Program-made: the position numbers and the translations under genes | Notes under the pieces: generated by a model | Database searches by the model: none | What the model saw: the letters and a program-made list of their open reading frames with translations, nothing else | What the model was told of the DNA's origin: nothing | Assembly (NCBI GenBank): GCA_009773335.1 | Contig: WRPF01000031.1 | Location: 1 to 34,466, forward strand | Reading direction: 5' to 3' | Source: Caulobacteraceae bacterium | GTDB lineage: Bacteria > Pseudomonadota > Alphaproteobacteria > Caulobacterales > Aquidulcibacteraceae | Length of the DNA: 34,466 nucleotides | In this document: positions 15,115 through 22,387 of the stretch, one piece after another | How positions within the stretch are numbered: the stretch's first letter is position 1 | Layout: every line of letters starts with the position of its first letter

Positions 15115-16715
15115 TTGTGCGGCAGTTCCATCGGCTTGGCCTCATGGCCGCCGACGGTCAGACCCTTTGCGAGCTTCGAGTTCTGCAGGCCGTACACGAA
15201 GTACAGCACGAACCCGCCCGCGAGGTAGATCAGGAAGAAGTTGCGCGTCTTGTCATGCGCCATCAGCGACATCAGCAGGAAGATGCACATCAGCGCGCCG
15301 AGCACCGAAACGACGAGCATCACCGGCATCGGCATGTTGAACGGACGCTTCATGTTCGGGCGGGCAAAGCGCAGGTAGATCACCGTGATGCAGATGATCG
15401 CGAACGCCGCCAGCGTGCCGACATTGGTGAGGTCCGCAAGATCGTCCAGCCCCATGAAGCCGGCGAAGCCGCTGGCCAGCAGGCCGACAAGGATCGTGTT
15501 GACCCACGGCGTCTTGAACTTCGAGTGCACGTTGGCGAACACCTGCGGAATGAGCCCGTCGCGCGCCATCGTGTAGAAGATGCGCGTCTGGCCGTAGAGC
15601 AGCACCAGCATCACCGACGAGAGGCCGGCGATGGCGCCGATCTTCACCACTGTGGCGAACCACGGCAGGCCCATCCTGTCGACCGCCATGGCGATCGGCG
15701 CGGGATTGTCGAGCAGGGCGTAGGGCACGATGCCGACCAGCACCGCGCAGGTCAGGATGTAGAGAATGGTGCAGATGATGAGCGAGCCGAGGATGCCGAT
15801 GGGCATGTCCCGGGAGGGGTTTTTCGATTCAGCGCCCGCCGTCGAGACGGCCTCGAAGCCGATATAGGCGAAGAAGATCGTCGCCGCGCCCGTGATCAGG
15901 CCGGGCACGCCGTACTGACCCGTGTCTGCGCCCGTCAGCACGCCGCCGAGCGCGCGCGTGATCTGCGCGCCGATGGCCATGTCCGTGCCGGGGGCGGGCG
16001 CCGGAATCTGTTCCGGGATCAGCGGCGACCAGAGCGCCGGATCCACGTGGCTCGCGCCGATCACGATGAAGGCGATGACCACGCCGACCTTGATGAACAC
16101 GATGACGTTGTTCACCGACGCCGATTCCGAAACGCCGAGCGTCAGCAGCATGGTGACGGCGCCGATCGCGATGAGCGCCGGGAGGTTCACCATGCCCGTG
16201 CCGATGACGGCGCCGGTGTCATGGTCGGTGACGGGAACGCCGGGCGCCGCCTGCAGCGCCGCCGGAATGTGGATTCCGTAGTCGGCGAGGAAGCTGACGA
16301 CATAGCCCGACCAGCCCACCGCGACAGTGGACGCCGCAAGGCCGTATTCCAGCACCAGCAGCAGACCCATCACCCAGGCGACGATCTCGCCCATGGACGC
16401 ATAGGAATATGAATAGGCGGACCCGGAGACGGGGATCGCCGCCGCCAGTTCCGCGTAGGCCAGCGCCACCAGCGCGCACAGCGTGCCGGTAATCACGAAG
16501 GAGATCATGATGCCAGGGCCGGCGAACTCCGCCGCCGCCCGCCCGGTCAGCACGAAGATGCCCGTGCCGATGATGCAGCCGATGCCGAGAAGGATGAGGT
16601 TCCATGCCCCCAGCGTCTTCTTCAGCTCGCCCTGTTCATGCTCGGCGTGCATCTGCTCGACGGACTTTCGGAGAAAAATGCGTCCGAGTCCGCCCGGTTT
16701 CGTCTGACCTGCCAT
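15105..16715 (-). CDS. APC superfamily amino acid permease
   Basis: A 536-residue inner-membrane transporter of the amino acid-polyamine-organocation superfamily, close in layout to the cationic amino acid (CAT/YfnA-like) group with about 12-14 membrane segments. The first helix carries the APC signature LLGIGCIIGTGIFVLTGRAA (about 41-60), the unwound substrate-binding segment; later come SGSAYSYSYASMGEIVAW and FFAYIGFEAVSTAGAESKNPSRDMP, both typical. The start is the ATG at 16715 with AGGA close upstream; the longer frame upstream gives an Arg-rich non-family extension. Amino acids are the likely substrate, which ones is not visible. It ends at a bidirectional terminator. Confidence 0.92.
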   Translation of the reverse strand: MAGQTKPGGLGRIFLRKSVEQMHAEHEQGELKKTLGAWNLILLGIGCIIGTGIFVLTGRAAAEFAGPGIMISFVITGTLCALVALAYAELAAAIPVSGSAYSYSYASMGEIVAWVMGLLLVLEYGLAASTVAVGWSGYVVSFLADYGIHIPAALQAAPGVPVTDHDTGAVIGTGMVNLPALIAIGAVTMLLTLGVSESASVNNVIVFIKVGVVIAFIVIGASHVDPALWSPLIPEQIPAPAPGTDMAIGAQITRALGGVLTGADTGQYGVPGLITGAATIFFAYIGFEAVSTAGAESKNPSRDMPIGILGSLIICTILYILTCAVLVGIVPYALLDNPAPIAMAVDRMGLPWFATVVKIGAIAGLSSVMLVLLYGQTRIFYTMARDGLIPQVFANVHSKFKTPWVNTILVGLLASGFAGFMGLDDLADLTNVGTLAAFAIICITVIYLRFARPNMKRPFNMPMPVMLVVSVLGALMCIFLLMSLMAHDKTRNFFLIYLAGGFVLYFVYGLQNSKLAKGLTVGGHEAKPMELPHKGD

Positions 16716-16828
16716 TCCTGACCCCCGTTCCGCCCTCTTGAGGGGCCGGCGTTGCTTGATTGCACCGGACGTTAGCCGCGTCATCCGGTCACGGCAATGC
16801 GAGCGGGCCATTGTCCGGGCAGAGGAGG

Positions 16829-16857
16829 GCGCGGCGCCCTTTCGGGGGGCGCCGCGC
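16829..16857. other. GC-only hairpin between permease and methyltransferase genes
   Basis: An 11-bp perfect stem (GCGCGGCGCCC and its complement, loop of seven bases) lies in the 264-base gap 16716-16979. No T run follows on either strand, so it is at best a weak terminator for the gene ending at 16980. The rest of the gap shows nothing recognisable. Confidence 0.35.
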
Positions 16858-16979
16858 GCCGAGTTACGGCTGGAGGTCCCGCAATTGGGCAGAGCGGGTT
16901 CGTCCAGGAGATGCAGCCGGGGGATGGATTGGATGCGAGCGGCCTGCTCCGGGCCGACCCGCCGAGCCCGCATGCGCCC

Positions 16980-17651
16980 TCAACGCGCCCCGGCGAACCA
17001 GATCACGTGCCGTGATCCCCGGCCGTTGCTGCGCGCGCGTACGGAGGCCTCCTCGACCCTGAATCCGGCGTCCTTCAACCGGCGCGAAAAGGCCGCGTCC
17101 GGCGCGGCGGACCAGATGGCGAGGATGCCGCCTGGCTTCAGCGCGGCCTTCGCCCTTGCGAGGCCCTCCATCGCATAGATGCGGTCGTTGGCGGCGCGCG
17201 TCAGCCCGGCAGGGCCGTTGTCGACGTCGAGCAGGATCGCATCGTAGCGGCCAGTTGCGGCGGCGATCGCCTCGGCGACGTCGCCAGCCGCCAGATCGAC
17301 GCGCGGATCGTCGAGGCAGCCCGCCGTCAGTGTCGCCATGGGGCCGCGCGCCCAGTCGATGATGTCCGGCACAAGCTCGGCCACCGTCACCCGCGCGCCA
17401 GGGCCTAGCTTCGCCAGCGCCGCACGCAGGGTGAAGCCCATGCCATAGCCGCCGACGAGAAGGCGTGCCGTCGCACCGTCGTGCATCCGCGCGCAGGTCA
17501 TCGTCGCGAGCGCCTCTTCCGACCCGCCCATGCGGCTGCTCATGAGCTCGTTCCCGTCGAGCAAGATCATGAAGTCGTCCGCGCGCCGGAACAGGCGAAG
17601 CGTGTCTCCGCCCGGCACGACAGCCGTCGCGATCAACTCCCGTGGTTTCAT
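16980..17651 (-). CDS. Spermidine-synthase-like SAM-dependent methyltransferase fold protein
   Basis: A 223-residue protein with the spermidine-synthase / Rossmann methyltransferase core. The cofactor loop is LLVGGYGMGFTLRAAL (about 64-79), followed by the acidic end of strand two (VTVAELVPDIIDWARG) and the DAILLDVDNGP strand (about 136-146) where spermidine synthases have their catalytic Asp. The start of the protein, with LLDGNELMSSRMGGSEEALA, resembles the substrate-gate part of spermidine synthases. No polyamine gene is adjacent. Aminopropyl transfer or methylation of a small molecule are both possible. It is a single gene on its strand, with a repeat-rich gap upstream. Confidence 0.85.
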   Translation of the reverse strand: MKPRELIATAVVPGGDTLRLFRRADDFMILLDGNELMSSRMGGSEEALATMTCARMHDGATARLLVGGYGMGFTLRAALAKLGPGARVTVAELVPDIIDWARGPMATLTAGCLDDPRVDLAAGDVAEAIAAATGRYDAILLDVDNGPAGLTRAANDRIYAMEGLARAKAALKPGGILAIWSAAPDAAFSRRLKDAGFRVEEASVRARSNGRGSRHVIWFAGAR

Positions 17652-17740
17652 GTGGCCCTGTTCCGGATATGTCGCGGCAGGGGTAGCGCCTCTTCCGCCT
17701 GAAGGGGAGTGCGGGAATGACGGGGGGCGCGCGGTCGAGT

Positions 17741-17767
17741 TCCCTCGCCCGCTTGCGGGAGAGGGGC
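17741..17767. repeat. Short intergenic palindrome (CCCTCGCCCGC type)
   Basis: CCCTCGCCCGCTTGCGGGAG plus AGGG forms a near-perfect hairpin. Near-identical palindromes are common between genes in many alphaproteobacteria. It lies in the 478-base gene-free stretch 17652-18129, with a GGGAATGACGG fragment (17714-17724) before it that resembles the arm ends of the larger element at 17792-17945. Confidence 0.6.
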
Positions 17768-17791
17768 AACCGGATCGCCTTGCCCCCAGGC

Positions 17792-17945
17792 TCAGTCATT
17801 CCGGCCGCAGCCAAGCGAGAGCTTGGCGTAGAGCCGGAACCCAGGGGACCGGGCTCTATGGACGTGAGGCTGTCAAAGGCGCGTGAGCGGACGAAATCGC
17901 TTGAGCCCCTGGGTTCCGGCCCTCCGCTCCGGCCGGAATGACGGA
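17792..17945. repeat. 154-bp inverted-repeat intergenic element
   Basis: Two imperfect inverted arms bound a roughly 58-base centre. The left arm (17792-17847) opens with TCAGTCATTCCGGCCG and closes with GCCGGAACCCAGGGG; the right arm (17906-17945) is its mirror, reading CCCCTGGGTTCCGGC to CGGCCGGAATGACGGA. The left arm holds an extra hairpin, CCAAGCGAGAGCTTGG. Elements with GTCATTCCGGCCG...CCGGAACCCAGGG arms are dispersed repeats in several alphaproteobacteria as far as I know. It has no coding capacity that I would trust. Confidence 0.75.
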
Positions 17946-18129
17946 GCCTGATCCTTGGCTGCGCGCAAAATATGCGGGAACGCGTGCCTCGATCACCACA
18001 CTTTTCAACGCTTCCCGTCATGGCTCGCAAGGCGCATCGCGAAATCACACATGAATCTATCCGGCCGGGTTCGCGGTCATGGGATCATGTCTCCGTTTTC
18101 AAACGGCAACGGAGCCAAAGGCAGACCCC

Positions 18130-18636
18130 ATGCAGATCCACCGACCTCTTCAACACCAGATCGAAAAGCTGACCGCCGCCGCCAGAGCCTTGCGTCTCTG
18201 GGTGGTGGAGCTCTTCGCGTGGTGGGTGATGACGTTCGGGGATCGCGACGCGCGGATCGCGTTGCAGCGGTACGTCACCGAGGCGCGCCGGCAGACGCGT
18301 GATCTTGTCTTCATGGCGATGGTCGCGCGGATGACGTTCCGGAAGTGCAAGCGCCGATGGATGCGTCCGCCCTCGGCGCGCGCGGGGTTCCGCTATGCCA
18401 TTCGCGCGTTGCGCGTGCAGAAAATCTACACGCGCGGACTCAAGCTGAAGACGCTGAAGGATATCCGCGCGGTGCTCGAGAACTTCGAGCGCATCGTGGA
18501 GCGCGCCATCGCGCGCGTGCCGAAACACACTTCGACTGGAAGACTGGTCATCCTTCGGAGCGTGGGCGCCCCCGCCCACGGCGGTTCGTCGACAGCGGAC
18601 GCCGACGAGGGCGTCGGCGCTCCGGACACGTCATGA
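18130..18636 (+). CDS. Basic helical hypothetical protein with a repeat-derived C-terminus
   Basis: A 168-residue frame from the ATG at 18130; the upstream codons to 18079 are less likely to be coding. About residues 1-140 look real: amphipathic and Lys/Arg-rich (ARRQTRDLVFMAMVARMTFR, AIRALRVQKIYTRGLKLKTL, LENFERIVERAIARV), with a tryptophan-rich hydrophobic patch LRLWVVELFAWWVMTF near 22-37. No known domain is recognised; nucleic-acid or membrane-surface binding would fit the charge. The last about 28 residues are encoded by a hairpin repeat (18556-18624), so the original stop seems to have been displaced. No ribosome binding site stands out. It is preceded by a CTCCGTT...AACGGAG inverted repeat (18091-18114). 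Confidence 0.55.
   Translation: MQIHRPLQHQIEKLTAAARALRLWVVELFAWWVMTFGDRDARIALQRYVTEARRQTRDLVFMAMVARMTFRKCKRRWMRPPSARAGFRYAIRALRVQKIYTRGLKLKTLKDIRAVLENFERIVERAIARVPKHTSTGRLVILRSVGAPAHGGSSTADADEGVGAPDTS
18556..18624. repeat. Three-stem (cloverleaf-like) repeat element
   Basis: An outer 7-bp inverted pair CGGAGCG (18556-18562) / CGCTCCG (18618-18624) encloses two inner hairpins: CGTGGGCG-CCCC-CGCCCACG (18561-18580) and CGCCGAC-six bases-GTCGGCG (18600-18619). The outer and inner pairs overlap by one or two bases, so they would compete at the edges. It sits inside the 3' end of the 18130-18636 frame. Confidence 0.65.
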
Positions 18637-18650
18637 TTTGCACCGTCAAA

Positions 18651-18752
18651 GGGACCGCGCGTCTTCAGACGCGCATCAGGTATTTCATGACACGCAAGAT
18701 TCCCGGGAGTCTGGCGCCGCCCGTCCATGCGCGTCTGAAGACGCGCGGTCCC
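18651..18752. repeat. 102-bp element with perfect 26-bp inverted arms
   Basis: The arms at 18651-18676 and 18727-18752 are exact reverse complements over 26 bp. Each arm contains its own palindrome, GCGCGTCTTCAGACGCGC (8-bp stem), and the 50-base centre holds another near-palindrome, AGATTCCCGGGAGTCT. The layout is that of a paired REP (BIME-like) unit. It fills most of the gap between the hypothetical gene and the acyl-CoA dehydrogenase stop and might form a terminator-like structure, but no T run follows. Confidence 0.85.
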
Positions 18753-18765
18753 ACTCTCCAAAGCC

Positions 18766-19932
18766 TTACCGCTTCAACCCCAACAAATTCCGCGCCACCA
18801 CCCAGTGGTGGATCTCCGTCGGGCCGTCGTAGATGCGCATGTTGCGCGCCTGGGCCTGCATCATCTGCAGCGGCATTTCCTTGGTCATGCCCATGGCGCC
18901 GTAGAGTTGCATCGCCCGGTCGACGGTCTCGAAGGCAAGCTCGGTGCCGAACGCCTTCACCATCGAAACTTCCGTGCGCGCATCGCGCCTCTGGTCGATC
19001 CTCCACGCCGCGTCATAAGCCATCAGCCGCGCGGCATGGGTTTTCGTCGCCGCCTCCGCGATCCAGTTCTGCACCGTCTGGCGCTCGGAAAGGGGAACCC
19101 CGAATGTCACCCGCTGCGGCGCGTAGTCGATCATCATCTCCATCGCCCGCTGCGCAAGGCCGATGCCCCAGCACGCCATCTGCAATCGCCGCGTGTTGAG
19201 CCGCACCTGCATCGGCGCAAAGCCCTGACCTTCCGTACCGAGCAATTTGCCTGCATCGACCTTGCAGTCTTCGAGGGCGATCTCATATGTGAACTCGCCG
19301 CCCAGCATCGGAATTCTGCGCAACACATTGAAGCCGGGCGTATCCTTGTCGACGAGAAACGCGCTCATCCCGCCGCGCGCGCCTTTCTCCTTGTCGGTGA
19401 CGGCCATGACGATGGTGAAGTCCGCTTCCGCCGCCCGCGTCGTCCAGATCTTGCGGCCGTTGATCACCCAGCCGTTCCCGTCGCGCTCCGCGCGCGTCTT
19501 CATCCCGGCAGGGTCAGAACCGGCGCCGGGTTCGGAAATGGCGATCGCGGAAATGGTTTCGCCGCGGGCGTAGGGGGCGAGATAAAGTTCGCGCTGCTCG
19601 TCGTTCACCGTCGCCATGAGCATGCGCAGGTTCGGGCTGTCGGGCTTGAGGTGGTAGGGCACGCAGGTGCGGCCCATCTGTTCGTTGACCGCCACCAGCG
19701 CCACCCACGGCAGGTCCGCGCCGCCCATCTCTTCCGGCGCATCGAGGCCCCACAGGCCCATCTCTTTCGCCGCCTTGTCGAGGCCCTTGCGTTCCTCCGG
19801 CGTCGGGTCCGCGCCCTGGCCGGCCGCGTCGCGGGCGAGCACCGCGCCCTCGAGCGGGATCATGTGATCGCGCACGAAACGGGCCGCGAGGTCGGCGATC
19901 ATGCGGTGGTCTTCATCGAGTTCAAAGTGCAT
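18766..19932 (-). CDS. Acyl-CoA dehydrogenase (ACAD10/11-like)
   Basis: A 388-residue FAD enzyme that introduces a double bond next to the thioester of an acyl-CoA. The FAD/substrate block AISEPGAGSDPAGMKTRAER and WVINGRKIWTT are at about 132-165, and the C-terminal helical domain has YGAMGMTKEMPLQMM and RIYDGPTEIHHWVVARNLLG. The catalytic base, Glu in medium-chain enzymes (YEG), is Asp here (D369 in YDGPTE), as in the ACAD10/11 branch, which acts on branched or hydroxylated acyl chains. The length is normal. Start at ATG 19932 after GGAGACCCCG. Electron-transfer flavoprotein genes are not in the window. Confidence 0.92.
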   Translation of the reverse strand: MHFELDEDHRMIADLAARFVRDHMIPLEGAVLARDAAGQGADPTPEERKGLDKAAKEMGLWGLDAPEEMGGADLPWVALVAVNEQMGRTCVPYHLKPDSPNLRMLMATVNDEQRELYLAPYARGETISAIAISEPGAGSDPAGMKTRAERDGNGWVINGRKIWTTRAAEADFTIVMAVTDKEKGARGGMSAFLVDKDTPGFNVLRRIPMLGGEFTYEIALEDCKVDAGKLLGTEGQGFAPMQVRLNTRRLQMACWGIGLAQRAMEMMIDYAPQRVTFGVPLSERQTVQNWIAEAATKTHAARLMAYDAAWRIDQRRDARTEVSMVKAFGTELAFETVDRAMQLYGAMGMTKEMPLQMMQAQARNMRIYDGPTEIHHWVVARNLLGLKR

Positions 19933-19965
19933 CGGGGTCTCCTCGCAGACACCCTAAATCGGTGC

Positions 19966-20049
19966 TCAGCCGAGGACCATCGCGATGGAGAAGGCGATGG
20001 CGAAATCGAGCACGCGGGAGACGGGCCAGAGGGCGAGGGCGCGGATCAT
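19966..20049 (-). CDS. Possible 27-residue membrane peptide
   Basis: An ATG at 20049, only 3 bases after the stop of the 68-residue gene, opens a 27-codon frame: MIRALALWPVSRVLDFAIAF and seven more residues (SIAMVLG). It could form a single membrane helix. The tight spacing to the upstream frame is the main support; there is no family I recognise and no clear independent ribosome binding site, so translation would rely on coupling. Confidence 0.35.
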   Translation of the reverse strand: MIRALALWPVSRVLDFAIAFSIAMVLG

Positions 20050-20052
20050 CGG

Positions 20053-20259
20053 TCAGGCCTTCTCGTCCCGGACGAGCCCCTTGGGCGGGTGAGGCTCGGC
20101 GATAGCGTAGGTGACCGCGACCCGATCGCGCGGCAGCGAGAGCCCCGCCACTTGGGCGACAAAGGCTGCGGCGTAGAACCGGGCCTTGGCGCCGGCATCG
20201 GTCGCGCGCCGCCCGAAGCGGCTCTCGTCGGTGCGGGCGGGGACACGGGCCTCGGTCAT
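20053..20259 (-). CDS. Small hypothetical protein, 68 residues
   Basis: A soluble 68-residue frame, downstream of phaR on the same strand with a 60-base gap. The sequence has a charged start (MTEARVPARTDESRFGRRAT), a short amphipathic helix AKARFYAAAFVAQVAGLSL and a C-terminal part ending PHPPKGLVRDEKA. Composition is more protein-like than the other frames here. No clear ribosome binding site is seen before the ATG at 20259. No function can be assigned. If co-transcribed with phaR, it may relate to polyhydroxybutyrate granules, which is speculation. Confidence 0.5.
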   Translation of the reverse strand: MTEARVPARTDESRFGRRATDAGAKARFYAAAFVAQVAGLSLPRDRVAVTYAIAEPHPPKGLVRDEKA

Positions 20260-20319
20260 GAACCGGGCGATGCAACGCCCGGGCCAGATGGTTTCGCCGC
20301 CGTTAGGGATATGCGCCGA

Positions 20320-20943
20320 TCAAGGCTTTCGCTTGCCGGACAGCTGGTCCAGCTGGCGCTGCATGGCCTCCATCTGGCGTTTCAGGTCGCCGAAATCGGC
20401 GTCCGGGTCCTCGCCGTGGGCCGACGGCGGGGGTGGGGGCGTCTGCGCCGCGAAGGGGGCCCAGAGCCGCATGGCCTGCTCGAACATCGCCATGTTGGCC
20501 TTGGCCTGGTCCTCGAAGGCGCCGATGGGGCCCTTGCCGACCCAGGTCTTGGTCAGCTGGTCGCGCCACTGGTCCTGAGCAGAGGAGAAGCGCTCCATGC
20601 TCATCTCCAGATAGGCCGGCAGGAAGCCCTGCATGCTGTCGCCGTAGAAGCGGATCAGGCGGCGCAGGAACTGGACCGGCAGCAGGTTCTGGCCCTGCTT
20701 GCTCTCTTCCTCGAAGATGATCTGGGTCAGGACGCTGCGGGTGATGTCGTCGTTGGTCTTGGCGTCCAGCACGGTGAAATCGACCCCCGACCGCACCATC
20801 TCGCTGAGGTGGTCGAGGGTGACGTAAGCGCTGGTGGCCGTGTTGTAGAGGCGGCGGTTTGCGTACTTCTTGATGATGACCGGGGCGGATGTCGCGCCGC
20901 TCTTGCCTTCCTTCGGGCTCTCGTTCGGGGTCTCGTCTGCCAC
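20320..20943 (-). CDS. phaR: Polyhydroxyalkanoate synthesis repressor PhaR
   Basis: PhaR represses phasin and other PHA genes and is released when it binds to nascent polyhydroxybutyrate granules. The N-terminal DNA-binding PHB/PHA accumulation regulator domain is clear (VIIKKYANRRLYNTATSAYV, then LDHLSEMVRSGVDFTVLDAK), followed by the second conserved block ITRSVLTQIIFEEESKQGQN and LLPVQFLRRLIRFYGDSMQG. The C-terminus has a proline run and a coiled-coil-like helix (LKRQMEAMQRQLDQL). I favour the GTG at 20943, with AAGGAA 8 bases upstream, giving 207 residues; an ATG at 20964 lies further up without a ribosome binding site. It is divergent from phaA. Confidence 0.93.
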   Translation of the reverse strand: MADETPNESPKEGKSGATSAPVIIKKYANRRLYNTATSAYVTLDHLSEMVRSGVDFTVLDAKTNDDITRSVLTQIIFEEESKQGQNLLPVQFLRRLIRFYGDSMQGFLPAYLEMSMERFSSAQDQWRDQLTKTWVGKGPIGAFEDQAKANMAMFEQAMRLWAPFAAQTPPPPPSAHGEDPDADFGDLKRQMEAMQRQLDQLSGKRKP

Positions 20944-21118
20944 AGTCGGGTTTCCTTGGCGCATGCGCCGGGTTGGAAGTTGACTCCAGAGTCGCCTTTC
21001 AGCCCCCGCAATGCAAGGTCGCTCCGCTGCAGCGCGATATGGACCGGGACTGCTTCCCTTCGCCCGCGCGCTGTTGCACTACTTCGCCACCGAAATTCAC
21101 CCTGTTGGAGCGAACCAC

Positions 21119-22288
21119 ATGAGCATCGTCATCGCCTCGGCCGCGCGCACGCCGGTCGGCTCGTTCAACGGGGCCTTCTCGACGGTTCCGGCCCACGAGC
21201 TGGGCAAGGCCGCGATCGCTGCGGCCCTCCAGCGGGCCGGCGTCGACGCCGGGGACGTCTCGGAGGTCGTCCTGGGGCAGGTGCTTTCGGCCAACCAGGG
21301 CATGAACCCTGCCCGGCAGGCGAGCCGCGCTGCAGGCGTGCCGGACAGCGCTTCTGCGTGGGGCATCAACCAGGTGTGCGGCTCGGGCCTGCGGGCGGTC
21401 GTCGCCGGTTACCAGCAGATCTCGAACGGCGATGCCGACATCGTCGTCGCGGGCGGGCAGGAGAACATGACGCTCTCGCCGCACTGCCAGTACCTGCGCG
21501 CCGGCACGAAGATGGGCCCGGTCGAATTCGCCGACACCATGATCCGCGACGGCCTGACGGACGTCTTCTACGGCTACCACATGGGCGTCACCGCTGAGAA
21601 CGTCGCCGAGAAGTGGCAGATCACCCGCGAGGCGCAGGACGAGTTCGCCACGAACTCGCAGGCCAAGGCCTCCGCGGCGCAGAAGGCCGGCAAGTTCGTC
21701 GACGAGATCGCGCGCGTCACCTACTCAACCCGCAAGGGCGACGTGACCGTCGATCGTGATGAATACATCCGCCACGACGCCACCTACGATGCGTCGGCGA
21801 AACTGAAATCGGCGTTCAAGAAAGACGGCACCGTCACGGCGGCGAACGCATCGGGCATCAATGACGGCGCAGCGGCGCTGGTGCTGATGACCGAAAAGGA
21901 AGCCGAGAGGCGGGGCATCACGCCGCTGGCGCGTATCGCGTCGTGGGCCTCGTGCGGCGTCGATCCGGCGCTGATGGGCTCAGGCCCGATCCCGGCGTCG
22001 AAACGCGCGCTGGAAAAAGCCAAGTGGAAGGTCAAGGATCTCGACCTCGTGGAATCCAACGAAGCCTTCGCCGCGCAGGCGCTCGCGGTGACGAAGGACA
22101 TGGGCTGGGATCCGTCCATCGTGAACGTGAACGGCGGCGCCATCGCCATCGGCCACCCGATCGGCGCCTCGGGCGCGCGCATTCTCACCACGCTGCTCTA
22201 CGAACTGAAGCGCCGCGACGCCAAGCGCGGTCTCGCCACGCTCTGCATCGGCGGCGGCATGGGCATCGCGCTCTGTGTCGAGCGATAG
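21119..22288 (+). CDS. phaA: Acetyl-CoA acetyltransferase (beta-ketothiolase)
   Basis: Condenses two acetyl-CoA to acetoacetyl-CoA, the first step of polyhydroxybutyrate synthesis, or runs in reverse in degradation. The 389-residue protein has the three thiolase active-site elements: nucleophile C87 (NQVCGSGLRAV), H346 (GGAIAIGHPIGASGARI) and C376 (TLCIGGGMGIALCVER), at positions matching biosynthetic thiolases. The start is the ATG at 21119 with GGAG 8 bases upstream. No phaB reductase follows; the next gene is a lipoprotein. Divergent placement against phaR suggests PhaR control, supported only by position. Confidence 0.94.
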   Translation: MSIVIASAARTPVGSFNGAFSTVPAHELGKAAIAAALQRAGVDAGDVSEVVLGQVLSANQGMNPARQASRAAGVPDSASAWGINQVCGSGLRAVVAGYQQISNGDADIVVAGGQENMTLSPHCQYLRAGTKMGPVEFADTMIRDGLTDVFYGYHMGVTAENVAEKWQITREAQDEFATNSQAKASAAQKAGKFVDEIARVTYSTRKGDVTVDRDEYIRHDATYDASAKLKSAFKKDGTVTAANASGINDGAAALVLMTEKEAERRGITPLARIASWASCGVDPALMGSGPIPASKRALEKAKWKVKDLDLVESNEAFAAQALAVTKDMGWDPSIVNVNGGAIAIGHPIGASGARILTTLLYELKRRDAKRGLATLCIGGGMGIALCVER

Positions 22289-22387
22289 GCGCGCGACGCA
22301 AAACCGACGCGTGAAGACGCTAGAAGCGCAAAGTGATGAGGATCGGCGTCCAAGAGAGGGCGCCACTGTCAGGAGGGAACTAAGGTC

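Noticed and set aside
15117-16412. A 431-codon plus-strand frame opposite the permease
   Set aside because: The product is His/Arg/Asp-rich and antisense to a clear 536-residue APC transporter.
16715-16973. N-terminal extension of the amino acid permease by 86 residues
   Set aside because: Arg/Ser/Gly-rich, crosses a GC hairpin, and is unlike APC N-termini; the ATG at 16715 fits the family.
16716-17062. Possible tRNA-like GGGTTCG segment and small plus-strand frames near 16890
   Set aside because: No acceptor stem or anticodon arm can be folded, and the frames are antisense to the methyltransferase end. No tRNA or rRNA gene was found anywhere in the window.
17792-18752. CRISPR array
   Set aside because: The repeats here are inverted pairs of different kinds, not regularly spaced direct repeats with unique spacers, and no cas genes are present.
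18805-21597. A 930-codon plus-strand open frame
   Set aside because: It runs antisense to the acyl-CoA dehydrogenase and phaR and then into phaA in another frame; its product is Arg/His/Gly/Pro-rich without any domain, the usual shadow of high third-position GC.
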